A stretch of DNA of 64,000 nucleotides. Origin: Dugong dugon (lineage: Eukaryota; Chordata; Mammalia; Sirenia; Dugongidae). The stretch spans positions 51,704,145-51,768,144 of the forward strand of contig CM057468.1 in NCBI GenBank assembly GCA_030035585.1, given 5' to 3'. Below the pieces are notes generated by a model, which worked only from the letters and a program-made list of their open reading frames with translations, was not told the DNA's origin and did no database searches. Every line of letters starts with the position of its first letter. Position 1 is the first letter of the stretch. This document shows, piece by piece, positions 50,936-61,767 of the stretch. The translations under genes were made by a program, and so were the position numbers.

Positions 50936-51336
50936 TATCTTTTTTATTAGATATAATAGAGTGTATAAATATCAAGTGAACAGCTTGATGAATTTTTGCA
51001 TATCTATATATTCAGATTAATTCAAAAGCACATGAAATAAAATGTGAAAACATTGATTTTCCAATATGCCCTATCCCCCTGTTACTTCTTAGGGGTTACC
51101 AGTGATAACTTGGTATATTATTTTCCAGAATTTTTTTTATTTATCCACAAACATTTTTGAATATAATAGTGAAATTATGTTTATATTTTGTGCTTTTGCT
51201 AAATACTGCATCCTGAAGAATCTTCAGCATAGGTACAAATAGTTTCTCTCTTTTTTTTTTAAACCAACAGCTATGTTGTTCAGCATGGATGTGCAGTAAT
51301 TTAACCGTTATTATTTTCATAGTGCTTTCAGTCAAG

Positions 51337-51386
<50 letters not shown>

Positions 51387-51540
51387 TATATATATATATA
51401 CACACACACGCATATATATACACATATATCGTTGGAACCTTGGTTGGGTATTTATATAAGGTAAATTCTTAGACTGGGAATTGCTATGTCAAAGGACTTG
51501 CACATTTAAATTTGAAAGTGCTCTGCAAAAAACTTAAAGT
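50936..51540 (-). repeat. Old L1M 3' region, interrupted by a microsatellite
   Basis: 'agatataatagagtgtataaatatc', 'gcttttgctaaatactgc' and 'gggaattgctatgtcaaagg' follow antisense L1M 3' regions. An (AT)n/(AC)n tract splits it at 51336-51430. Confidence 0.5.
51336..51430. repeat. Compound (AT)n/(AC)n microsatellite
   Basis: Runs of AT, then AC, AT, AC and AT again over about 95 bp. Confidence 0.95.
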
Positions 51541-51834
51541 TTACTTATATTGACATGTTTAGTCATAATTTGACAGCAAAGAGAGTTTCTTGCATTGAAG
51601 TGTGCAGTGAGACAGTTTGGTTACAAACTGTATTTTTAAGTATGGAGGACTGTGTTAGTCAAGCAATAGCCTCATTCTTTCTGTACCAAGGATGTTACGC
51701 TATTTCTGACAAATCTGTCCCCATTTCATTTGTGCTTCTATATATATAAAATTTAGTCAAAAGCTTTAAAATTAAGCCCTGATAATCCATAGCTCAAATA
51801 CCTAGCTTTCGTGTTTTTCCATACTTAACTTGTA

Positions 51835-52015
51835 CCAGTTGTCACTTAGTCGATTCTGACTCATGGCAACCCCATATGTATCAGAGTAGAACTGTGCTCC
51901 ACAGAGTTTTCAATGACAGATTTTTAGAAGTAGATCACCAGGCCTTTCTTCCTAGGTGCCTCTGGGTAGACTTGAACCGCCAACCTTTAGTTAGCATCCA
52001 AGCATGTTAATTGCT
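51835..52015 (-). mobile_element. AfroSINE, 'CCCAGAGGTGCCT' subtype
   Basis: 'gtcgattctgactcatggcaacccc', 'aggtgcctctgggtagacttgaaccgccaacc' in antisense. Head eroded. Confidence 0.85.
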
Positions 52016-52221
52016 TAGATCTCACCTCAAACTAATGTTTCTTGTAGTGGGAACCTTACTAAATCACATTTTGAGGACAAATTGATTAAGAATTAGCTTC
52101 AAAAGGAAGGTGCTTCTCAGCTTGCCACCTTAAATGGGCTGGTGGTGATTGGTGAGCTTAGAAGAGCCTGTGATGTTGTTAAAATGGTTTGAGAAGTGAT
52201 TGAGTCAGCCTCCCCGCTCCC

Positions 52222-52375
52222 CAAGCCTGTTGCTGTCAAGTCGTTTCCAGCTCATAGCGACCCTGTAGGACAGAGTAGAACTGCTCCATAGGGTTTGCAA
52301 GGAACAGCTGGTAGATTTGAACTGCTGACCTTTTCGTTAACAGCCAAGCTCTTAACCATTGTGCCTCCAGGGCTC
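52222..52375 (-). mobile_element. AfroSINE, short form
   Basis: Antisense match from 'gttgctgtcaagtcg' to 'accattgtgcctccagggctcc'. Confidence 0.9.
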
Positions 52376-53590
52376 CATTCACCCCTTCCCCAGTGATACC
52401 CAAATGTCCACTTTTTAACAGTCAGCAGGTTTTGCAAAAACAGTGAAATTTCTTTTCCTTTGAAGAGTTAAAGTGTGGTTGAACATTGTAATTTCCATAT
52501 TTTTTGTTTACTATTTCTGCATTTTTTTCAGTTTCGGAAGTGAATTCATTCCCTATGGCTTATAAATTTTTAGTTTAACAAGCCCAGGTTGAGCACCTAT
52601 GCTTATAGTTGGTTTCATGCTAGGCTTCAGGGCTAGAAAGAATAAGACACTTTTTTTGAAGAAAAACACATGGAGTACAGTAGCTTTCACTTCGTCCTGT
52701 TTCAGTTCCTGGGTGATTTTGTTTTTATTTTTTATCAGTAACTATGGCACACTGTGGCAGTGATTCTAAATGTGGGTTAATCTCTCTGCAGGTAAAGAGA
52801 AGCTGTAACAGCCGTATGTCATGGGGTGTGTGTGGGATGCCCCAGAAACCAGGAGGGGCATTAGGCTTAGCCTGGGTGTTGGTGGAGTGGGCCAGGGATA
52901 GATTCACAGAGGGATGTGAAGGCAAGCACAGGCTAACCATGTGCAGTACAGATAGAAAAGGCAGAAGGATAGCAGAAGCCAAGGCATGTAAGTGTGAAAT
53001 ATCCTGGTGTGTGTGGAAACTACAAGCTGTTTGGGATTAGAGAGACTCAAGTGTGAGGCGAGATGGTGGTCAGGCTGAGCCTACAGGGAGTAGCTAGAGC
53101 AGCCAGTGTTTCTGGTGGAGTGACTGTGTTATTCTCATTCTTTATGTGTTTAATTTCAGGGGCTCCAGCCAGCTTAGTTAATGCTATTTAGCAGATGGTT
53201 ATTTGGGATTATTGTGTAAGACTTTGATGCTTCTTTGATTTAGGATAATTTTGGGATCTGCTCACCAGAGATCCTATTGAACTGCTTTTGCCTTTTCAGT
53301 GCTTCATGGGAACCACTGTTCCCCCAAACCTCCCATGAGGTTCAAAGCTGTTCTTAGGGTACCCTCTGATAGGGTGATTAGGGTAAATTGTATTCTAGGA
53401 CTAGAAACTCCATAGTAAGGTTGACTGAGCTTGTGTTACTTTTTAAGATTAGCTGTGGCAAGGTAAAAATAATGATGATTAAAGCTCCTGGTATTGGATT
53501 TTTTTTATTAAAGTAATCCCAAATGACGTAAGGAATGTTTGGAAAAAGCGTGAATAGGCACTTATGTGCATATATTACTGAGCGAAGTTA
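52376..53590. other. Unassigned intronic sequence
   Basis: An opening of 98 codons at 52744-53040 has no recognisable domain; nothing else recognised. Confidence 0.4.
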
Positions 53591-53800
53591 GGGGCAGCAG
53601 TACAGCGCAATGGTAGGAAGGGCCAGTTGCATCTTGCTTGGAATCGTTGGTCAGCTCTGTGATCTTGGGCAAACTGATTAAACTCTCTGAGCTGGGAGTT
53701 TATCTGTAAATGGGGTCAATAAAATCTATTGCTCGGGGTGGCTGGGAATGAAATGATAATGTTTGTAAAGGACTTCTTGGGGTATTTGACACCTAAGTTG
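53590..53800 (+). repeat. MIR
   Basis: Good MIR core: 'ctctgtgatcttgggcaaactgatta', 'ctctctgagctggg', 'tctgtaaatggggtcaataaaatc'. Confidence 0.75.
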
Positions 53801-54511
53801 TATTATTGTCTGATATTAGTAAGTTTGTGTATTTACCAGTGCCTTGCCATGTGGCAATTGGAAATAAGGGACGGGCATGTCTATTCCTGCAGAATCCCAT
53901 GGTTCATGTCTCACATGTGTATAGATACACAGGAATGTTCTATATCTCTTTATAGAATATGGGTATGCCCTGTTAAATAAATGAAAATATGTGTACTTTA
54001 TGTCTAAATGCTTGAGTCTTAGGATCTCTGAAATGTCTCTAGTTGTGAAATTATCTTAAACAAGAGAGACCATACTTAAATAATACACTAGGAGATAAAA
54101 GAACTCCTGTTAATTTAAAAGAAGTGGACAACATAGTACAAAAACAACTAGTACTTCAGAAAAGCCAATATACATAAGAAGAGATACCCAATCTTATGAA
54201 TTATTAGAGAAATGCCACTCTTGTGGCATTTTTTTTGCCCATCAGATTGGGAAAAATTAACAGATAATATCCGATGTTAACGAGAGTGTGGAGGAATGGG
54301 CACTCAAACTGCTAGAGACTGGCCAAGATGACTTGGCATGCCATTTGCCAGTATCTGTTAGAACTTAAAATGTGAATACCCTTCAACCATGTATCATGGA
54401 AGATAACCCATTCCTCATGGTTTTGTGCCATCTGTAAGCACAATTTTAATCAGTAATATTGTAAAAGAGCTCCAGATCACCAGGCAGGACTTGGTAAAAA
54501 GGCATCTGAAT
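53801..54511. other. Unassigned intronic sequence
   Basis: About 54180-54370 has a faint resemblance to old L1 ('attagagaaatgccact', 'agtgtggaggaatgggcactc'); otherwise nothing. Confidence 0.4.
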
Positions 54512-54713
54512 TGTTGTTTGGGCCACCGAGTCAGTTCCAACTCATAGCGACCCCATGTGACAGAGTGGAACTGCCCCATAGGGTTTCCTAGGCTGTAATC
54601 TTTACGGGAGCAGATCACCAGGTCTTTTCTCCTTCAGAGTGGCTGGTGGGTTCGAATCACTGACGTTTTGGTTAGCAGGCAAACACTTACACATTGTACC
54701 ACAAGGGCTCCTT
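54512..54713 (-). mobile_element. AfroSINE, long form
   Basis: Antisense: 'ttccaactcatagcgaccccatg', 'aggctgtaatctttacgggagcagatc', 'gtggctggtgggttcgaatc', ending 'gtaccacaagggctcc'. Confidence 0.9.
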
Positions 54714-54732
54714 TTAAATACCATTAAGTCAC

Positions 54733-55247
54733 TGTCTTAGGTATCTAGTGCTGCTGTAACAAAAATACCACAAGAGGATGGCTTTAACAAACAAATTTAT
54801 TCTCTCACAGTTTAGAAGGCTAGAAGTCCAAAATCAGTGCACAGCTCCAGGGGAAGGCTTTCTGTCTTTGTTGGCTCTGGGGGAAGGTCTTGTCATCAAT
54901 CGTCCCCTGGTCTAGGAGCTTCTCAGCATAGGAACCGTGGATCCAAAGGACATGCTCAGCTCCCAGCTCTTCTTTCTTGATGGTATGAGGTCCCTCTCGT
55001 CTCTGCTTGATTCTCTTTTATATCTCAAAAGAAATTGACTCAAGATACAACATAATGCTGTAGATTGAGTCCTGGCTAATTAGCATAATTGTTTCTAATC
55101 CTGCCTCATTACCATCATAGAGGTTAGGATTTACAACACAGGATAGTCACATCAGATCACAACATGGTAGACAGCCACACAATACTGGGAATCAAGGTCT
55201 AGCCAAGTTGACACACATTTTTGGGGAACACAGTTCAATCCATAACA
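54733..55247 (-). mobile_element. Solo LTR, ERVL/MaLR-like, perfect 5-bp TSD
   Basis: Minus-strand ends are TGTTATGG...CTAAGACA, the TG...CA of an LTR. Flanked by GTCAC (54728-54732 and 55248-55252). Inside are TATATAAAAG-like and AATAAA signals, and a 'gttacagcagcactag' 3' block as in 5203-5701. No retroviral gene present. Confidence 0.9.
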
Positions 55248-55316
55248 GTCACCCAAATTGAAAAAGCCTATGGAAGATCTCCAAAGCAAGTATTATTTCA
55301 GAATTTTGAGGATATA

Positions 55317-55640
55317 GGCAGACAGTACCCGGATTATGAATGAGTTCCTTTACTAAGCCTGCCCGTAAGTTGAGTTCATATCTAATGTCAGTTAGTCAAA
55401 TGTTTGCTGTAGTATGTGGTGTACTTTTTTTCCATAAAAAAAATTAAATGCTTCCAGATAGACTAAAACATTTTTAACATAATAATACAGTAGTAATAAT
55501 GTTTTGATGCATGTCGCAAAGTAGCGCCCATTATTACAAACCATTGTATGTACCTTGAATTTTTAATATAGTAGACTTGATGGGGGTTGGTTCATAACTA
55601 CGGGTTGTATGTAAATTTGACGTTTAATTCAGGGACTGCC
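55317..55640. mobile_element. Possible small DNA transposon with short inverted ends
   Basis: Left end TATA-GGCAG... and right end ...CTGCC-TATA are inverted with TA-type flanks. Subterminal 'acccggattatgaatgag' and 'ttcataactacgggttg' are also inverted. It looks like a Tigger/mariner-derived non-autonomous element; diverged and no transposase. Confidence 0.45.
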
Positions 55641-55644
55641 TATA

Positions 55645-56121
55645 CAAGGAATGGCAGTTCATTTGTAAGAAGCAGAGGAATTGTCCATTAGAAGATACAC
55701 CTTTTAGGTTTTATTATATCATGTGTCATATTTTAACAAGTATTATACTGATAATCTGGAACTAGCACCATTGTCTGGTATATTTTCAAGCAAAGAGAGT
55801 AATCCCTGGTCTTGTCTTGACTTTTAAGATACTTTGTAGTACCTGTTTTCAAGCTGTAGAAGGTAGATTTTTGAAAAGACCTGGACTTTTGAAACCTTCT
55901 CTTTCTTGCTTTTAGTTAAAAGCACTTTGAAGTAGTGTCAAGCAATTTATAACTTTAAGGCATATTTAATTTCTTTCTCCATGCTAGCAATTCCACTTCT
56001 AGTGTTTAACTAAAGAAATACTTGACAAAAAGACATGCCTTTTTTTTGCAGTATTAATAATAAAACCTGGAAATAACCAAAATGTCTGTCAAAATAAAAT
56101 GACCATATTTTAACAAACTTT
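55645..56121. other. Unassigned intronic sequence
   Basis: No gene or repeat recognised. Confidence 0.4.
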
Positions 56122-56280
56122 ACTGTGGCAGTTTGAATCCACCAGCTACTCCATGGGAGAAAAAACCTAGCAATCTGTCCCCATGAAGATTGTGGCCTAG
56201 GAAACCCTATCGGGCAGTTGTACTTTGTCCTATAGGGCCACTATGAGTCGGAATCAACTCAGCCACACACCACAACAACA
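56122..56280 (+). mobile_element. AfroSINE, 5'-truncated
   Basis: Starts at the B-box region ('gcagtttgaatccaccagc') and runs to 'actatgagtcggaatcaactc' and CAACAACA. The head is missing. Confidence 0.88.
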
Positions 56281-56574
56281 TACCATGGTATATTTTGTAG
56301 CAGTTATAAAGAATGTTATAGATTTATATGAATTGATATAGGAAGAGCAAATTAAAACAAGTTGTGGAGTGGTTCTTAAAAGACTGTTAAGTGTTTGGGA
56401 GAAAAAATTACTTTCATGTGTACGTATATATGGCAAAATGTAGAAAAAGGTCTGGAAGGTTACCCACCAGAGTGGTTATCTCTGAAAAGAGGAACGGATT
56501 GAGAAAGGTAGAATGTAGTGGGAGGTCTGGTTTTATGTTTTATTCTAGTGGTTGTCAAACTTTTTGACCTTGCA

Positions 56575-56884
56575 ACCCTTCAGACAGATATTAGACTGGA
56601 CTATGGGACATAAAATGATACTTGTGAAGAGTGTGCTTCTTAGCTTAAGTAGATACATGAGACTCAATGGGCAGCTCCTGTCCAGAGGCGAGATGAGAAG
56701 GCAGAGAGGGTCAGGAGATGGTTGAATGGACACGGGAAATCTGGGGTGGAAAGGAGGAGTGTGCTGTCACGGTACAGGGAGAGCAACTAGGGTCAAATAA
56801 CAGTGTATGTATAAACCTGTATGAGAGACTAACTTGAATTGTAAACTTTCACTTAAAGCACAACAATAAAAAAAAAAAAAAAAA
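56575..56884 (+). mobile_element. LINE-1 3' end (type A UTR)
   Basis: Begins 'cttcagacagatattagactggac', matches 4735-5040 and 18475-18740, and ends in poly(A) at 56868-56884. A diverged target duplication (56559-56575 against 56881-56897) is possible. Confidence 0.85.
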
Positions 56885-57006
56885 GTTTTGGCCTTGGACC
56901 ACTTTATGCTTAAAAACTGACAACCCCCCAAAGAGTTTTTGTTTATTGATAATATATGTTATTATCAATCAAGAAATGTTTAAATTTGTGATTTTAAATG
57001 AATTAA

Positions 57007-57176
57007 AGGAAACCCTGGTGGCGTAATGGTTAAGAGCTATGTCTGCTAACCTAAAGGTCGGCAGTTCGAATCCACCAGGCGCTCCTTGGAAACCCTATGG
57101 GGCAGTTCCTGCTCTGTCCTGTAGGGTTGCTATGAGTTGGAATTGACTCGATGGCAGTGGGGTTTATTTTTTTTTG
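57007..57176 (+). mobile_element. AfroSINE, short form, well preserved
   Basis: Clear A-box ('tggcgtaatgg') and B-box ('gttcgaatcc'), tail 'gctatgagttggaattgactc'. Target duplication AAATGAATTAA (56996-57006) and AAACGAATTAA (57177-57187), 10 of 11. Confidence 0.94.
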
Positions 57177-57187
57177 AAACGAATTAA

Positions 57188-58287
57188 TAAACTATAATAA
57201 ACTTATTACATGTTAAGATTTTAACAGTATTAATAGTAAAAACTGGAAATAACCAAAATGTCTATCAAAATAAAATAATAAAAAAATTAAATAAAAATAA
57301 AAATTAGAAAAGTACAGTTTTATTTTTTGCAAATTTCTTTAATGTCTAGATTAGTAGACAATTATTGGATTCTGCTTTCTATCTGTTGCAATATCTTGTT
57401 GGATTGAAATATATGAAGAAAATCCAGCCTCTCACAGATAAGTAGTTAGAAAAGGAAGGAATATACCAATAGCTTTTTCACAGAATTGTGTGTGTTCTTT
57501 GATCTTATATCAAAACTTGACAAGTAGAAGTTATTTTTAAAAATTTTATCTTATTATAAAATATACATAACATAAAATTTGCCATTTTACCCATTTTTCA
57601 GTGTACAAGTAGTAATTTTTTTAAAGGCTAGTTATGATGTGGAATCTGAAATCATATCAATAAAATTTTGTATTATGTCACATTAAAATCCACTGGTCTC
57701 TCTTTCTCTTTGAATGGATCATTTACAACGAGCTGTAAAGCTCATGGTGGAAGATGAAAGTTTTCCAGAATTCTAATTTTTACTTAAAAGCTTGAATTTT
57801 GTTATTGGCAACAAATAATGTTAGTTTTCCTTGAAGTGACAGGCTCATTTATTCCCTTTTGAGAAAATGTCTGCCAGATACTCAAGCTTGAATAACCATA
57901 ATTTTGTCTTTAGTTCTTCCAAGTAAAAAATGGTGCTCCATGAAAAAAGTGGCTGGTTCATCTTGCAACTCAAACAACTGCATGCATGCTTGTTCTCCAA
58001 CCATCATATGCAGCAGAAGTTGTTTATGAATACTTCCCTTTCCTCAGATGACAAAGAGATGTGTGCTCAAGGGTCAAGATTTAATAACATTAATAATTTT
58101 TACTGTTTAATCAAGGACACTTTGAAATGAAACTTGCCTTATTTTTTACTATAAGCACCAGTGAAGAACACAGTGCTCACTAATTAGTAGAGTTTGGTGC
58201 TACTGCCATGATTTGTACTAAAGTGCCAGCAAGTTTTACCTACCAGTGCTTTTGTACCATCACTGAAAAAGACAGTTACTGTCTTAA
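57188..58287. other. Unassigned intronic sequence
   Basis: An old L1M trace ('taacataaaatttgccattttaccc', 57540-57615) is the only item recognised. Confidence 0.4.
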
Positions 58288-58430
58288 ACAAAACCCTGTT
58301 GCTGTCAAGTCGATTCTGACCCTGTAGGACCCTACAGAACTGAGTAGAACTGCTCCATGGGTTTTCCAAGGAGCAGGTGGTGGATCTGAACTGCCAACCT
58401 TTTGGTTAGCAGCCGAGCTCTTAACCACTT
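58288..58430 (-). mobile_element. AfroSINE, short form
   Basis: Antisense from 'ctgttgctgtcaagtcgattc' to 'gccgagctcttaaccact'. Confidence 0.88.
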
Positions 58431-58987
58431 AGTATTATAAAAATAGTTTTGACTTCTTGGACCCCCTGAAGGGCCCCGAGGGACCTTGTGCTACATTTTG
58501 AAAATTGCTGCTCTACACTAATATGTTGTCTGAAATTACCTGCATCCGGTATTCTGGTACTACTTGTGAATATATATTTAAATCATAATGGGACAGATGG
58601 CAAGAGCAAGTGAGGGTTTTATGTAACTCTGTGACATGTTAGCCTCAGTAGGAGTTTTGCACAAAGTTTGAAAAACAAGTGTGAGAAGAGGACAAATAAA
58701 ATAAAAATTTAGGAAATGCTAATCATAAAGAGGAAAAATTTAGGTGTATAGAAGATCAGATATTTAGAATAAATAGTTAAGGAATGCTTAAGACAAATGC
58801 ACTTGAGTACAGTGAAGTGAGTTTGGGCATTTGGGCATCCACAGTTTGGCTTTAAATTTCTCAAACCAAAGGTTCTTTGTGCTGACTAGAGGTCATGCCA
58901 AAGGAAATGCACAGCGTTTGGTACCTTTTGTTAGTCCTAAAATGTTAATAATATTTAATTAGGATTTTAGGGCACTGTCAAAAAGTT

Positions 58988-59191
58988 GGAACCCTGGTGG
59001 TACAGTGGTTAAAAGCTACAGCCGCTAACCAAAAGATCCTGTTTGAACCCGTCGGCCACTCCTTGGGAGAAAGATGTGGCGGTTTGCTTCTGTAAAGATT
59101 ACAGTCTTGGAAATCCTGTGGGGCAGTTCTCCTCCATCCTATAGGGTCGCTGTCAGACGAAATAAACTCGATAGCGATTGGTTTGGTTTAT
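58988..59191 (+). mobile_element. AfroSINE, long form
   Basis: 'ggaaccctggtggtacagtgg', 'gggagaaagatgtggcggtttgc', 'gattacagtcttggaaatcctg', tail 'ggtcgctgtcagacg'. Confidence 0.9.
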
Positions 59192-59555
59192 CAAAGGTTC
59201 TTTTGAGAGTTTAGATGTATTGAGGCTGGAAGTTTATGGTGACTCATTGTATCTGTAAGGATGTTCCATGAGGAGTCCAGCCTCTGACAAATTTTTCAGC
59301 TAGCTTTCCTTGCCCTATGAATGTAGTTGAATTAAAAAAAAATAAGTAGTTCTGCTTCTGTCATGGAATAGGTACTCTTCCTATCTTAGACAATTATCTT
59401 TTTTTCTTCCTTTTCCTTCAAGAATTACATTACAACAGTTGACCCATAGTATTTCACTAAGTCTTTTTTACATTCTGTGTATTTTGTCTAGTTTGAGAAA
59501 ACTTGGTAGCTCGCTGTTGTATTTCCAGTTTTAAATGGTACTGCTTTGCTTGGTT
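59192..59555. other. Unassigned intronic sequence
   Basis: Nothing recognised. Confidence 0.4.
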
Positions 59556-59567
59556 CTGATCTTAGAT

Positions 59568-59907
59568 AATGTTGTTAGCTGTCCTTACATTGGTCTGTGA
59601 CTCATGGAGACCCCATGCACTACAGAACGAAACACTGCCTGATCCAGTGCCGTCCCCATGATTGGTTTCAGATTGTACCATTGTGGCCCATGGGGTTTTC
59701 ATTAGCTGAGTTTTGGAAGTAGATCACCAGGCCTTTCTTCCTAGTCCATCTTAGTCTGGAAGCTCTGCTGAAACCTGTTCAGCATCATAGCAACATGCAA
59801 GCCTCCTCTGACACTGGATGTGTCTGTGCTTGAGTTGCATGACTGGGAATGAGCCTGGGTCTCCCAAATGGAAGGCGAGAATTCTACCCCTGAACCATCA
59901 GTGTTCC
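59568..59907 (-). mobile_element. Composite SINE: tRNA-Gly-like head, RTE-like tail
   Basis: Perfect 12-bp target duplication CTGATCTTAGAT (59556-59567 and 59908-59919). On the minus strand the first ~70 bp resemble tRNA-Gly (GGTTCAGGGGTAGAATTCTC D-arm/anticodon stem, 'acccaggctcattccc' T-arm). A middle with an AfroSINE-like 'ggaagaaaggcctggtgatc' follows. The 3' third ('cggcactggatcaggcagtg...ttctgtagtgcatggggtctccatgag') matches the RTE 3' end at 61770-61880. It is a SINE of about 340 bp distinct from the common AfroSINE. Confidence 0.8.
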
Positions 59908-59929
59908 CTGATCTTAGATCTTAACAGCT

Positions 59930-61095
59930 TTTAAATGATTTATTCAGCAACTATCTATTGAGTGTCTACTGTATGCCAGGTACTGCTTTAGGTGCTTCAG
60001 AGACAGAAGCTTATGGTCTAGAACTGCACTGTCTTCTAGGGCAGCCATTGGCCATGTGGCTATTCAGCATTTGAAATGTAGTTAATCTGAATTTAGATAT
60101 GCTAAAACTGCAAAATACACACTAGATTTAGAAGACTTAGTTTTAAAAAAAGAATATCTCTTTTTTTATGTTGCATGTTGAAATGTTTTAGATACATTAG
60201 TTTCGATAAAATAGATTAAAATTAATTACACCAATTTTGTTTTACTTGAATGTAGGTACTGGGAAATTTTAAATTACATATGTGGCTTGCATTATATTTC
60301 TGTAGGATAGCACTGATCTAGAGAGAAGAGAGGGACCAAATAAATATATAATGTGAGCAAGTTAAAGGATATAGAGACAAATACAACAGGGTAAAGAGGA
60401 ATGGGGATACTTCCTGACCATCCTATAGATGATAGGAAAGGCCTCTCCAGTAAGGTGCTGTGTGAGGTGAAGGACTTGGGGGGACAGCAAGCTATGAGAT
60501 CAGTGCATGCTCGCCGCCTTTCCAGGCAACCAGGAGGCCAGTGAGGTGGAGTAGGGGGAGAGCTATAGGAGGTGAGGTTAGAGAAGCTTTGCATGTTGGC
60601 ACGTGGGAGTGGAAGGGAGAGGAGTACCAGCCTGCCATGGAAGGGTTTTAAGAAGGGATGGTTCTGATTAGATTTACCTTTGAAAGGGAACTCTCTGGCT
60701 GTTGTGTTGAATAGACCATGGATGGCTGGAATCAGGGAGAACGGTTAGGAAACAGTTATAATTATCCAGATCAGAGACGGTGGTGGCTGGAACCAGGGTT
60801 ATCATGGTGGTGGTGGTAATGAGTGGTGAGAATCTCCTATTTTGAAGACAGAGCCAATAGCAAGTATAGATGGACTGGATGTGTAGGGAGTGAGAGAAGG
60901 GTCAGGATACCTAAACATATTATGACTCAAGCAACTGGAAGGATGGCATTTTGCCTAATTGAGATGAGGAAGACTGAGGGCAGCATGGGTGGGGGTTAGT
61001 AAGAGAGACTGTGAGTTCAGATTAGACAGGTTAAGTTTGAGATGTCTTTAGACATGTGGAGATACACAATTGGAGTCTGAAATTTTGATGCTAGA
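59930..61095 (+). repeat. Ancient mammalian repeat interrupted by a hAT-type element
   Basis: Starts 'ttattcagcaactatctattgag', continues after the insert with 'gagggaccaaataaatatataatg', 'aaggcctctccagtaagg', 'gatggctggaatcaggg' and 'agtttgagatgtctttagacatg'. Same family as 24806 and 48230. Confidence 0.6.
60023..60314. mobile_element. MER5-like hAT non-autonomous element
   Basis: Ends GCACTGTC... and ...GATAGCACT are inverted, with 8-bp flanks GGTCTAGA (60015-60022) and GATCTAGA (60315-60322), 7 of 8. The inner 'ccatgtggctattcagcatttgaaatgtag' and 'catatgtggcttgcattat' resemble the common mammalian hAT repeat. Confidence 0.7.
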
Positions 61096-61112
61096 GGAGT
61101 CATCAGTGGATA

Positions 61113-61323
61113 CTAATAAAATCAGTTGCCATGGAGTTGATTCCAACTCATGGTGCCCCTGTATGTGTCAGAATAGTACTGTGCTCCATAGTGTTTTCAA
61201 TGGCCGATTTTTTGGAAGTAGATCAACAGGCTTTTCTTCTGAGGGGCCTTGGGGTGGACTCAAACCTCCAATCTTTTGGTTAGCAGCCAAGTGCATTAAC
61301 AGTTTGCACCACCCAGGTACTAC
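61113..61323 (-). mobile_element. AfroSINE, 'CCCAGAGGTGCCT' subtype; first of three at one target
   Basis: Antisense full element. Target repeat CATCAGTGGATA (61101-61112) and CATCAGTGAATT (61324-61335), 10 of 12 bases. Confidence 0.92.
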
Positions 61324-61332
61324 CATCAGTGA

Positions 61333-61538
61333 ATTGTTGTTATTGGTGCTGTGTGGCAGTTCCAACTAATAGTGACCCTATAGGACAGAGTAGCACTGCT
61401 CTGTAGGGTATCCTAGGTTGTAATCTTTACAGGAGCATATTGCTAGGTCTTTTCTCGCATGGAGTGGTTAACGACTCTGAACCCCTGACCTGTCAGTTAG
61501 CAGCTGAGTGCATAAACACTGTGCCACCAGGGTACCTT
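61333..61538 (-). mobile_element. AfroSINE, long form; second of three
   Basis: Antisense full element, flanked by CATCAGTGAA (61324) and CACCAGTGAA (61540). Confidence 0.92.
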
Positions 61539-61547
61539 CCACCAGTG

Positions 61548-61752
61548 AATAAACCCAATGCCATGAAGTTGATTCTGACTCACAGTGACCCTGTAGAACA
61601 GAGTAGAACTGCCTCATAGGATTTCCAAGGCTGTAAGTTTTTCAGAAGCAGACTGCTACATCTTTCTCCCACGGAGCTGCTGGTGGGTTCGAACCCATGA
61701 GCTTTCAGTTAGCTGCTAAGTGCTTTTACCACTGCACCACCGGGGCTCCTTC
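61548..61752 (-). mobile_element. AfroSINE, long form; third of three
   Basis: Antisense full element, flanked by CACCAGTGAA (61540) and CACCAGTGAC (61753-61761). Confidence 0.92.
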
Positions 61753-61767
61753 CACCAGTGACTTAGG

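Noticed and set aside
51336..51430. Z-DNA or regulatory element
   Set aside because: A common (AT)n/(AC)n microsatellite; no further support.
57007..57080. tRNA gene
   Set aside because: The A- and B-boxes belong to an AfroSINE with a target-site duplication, not to a functional tRNA gene.
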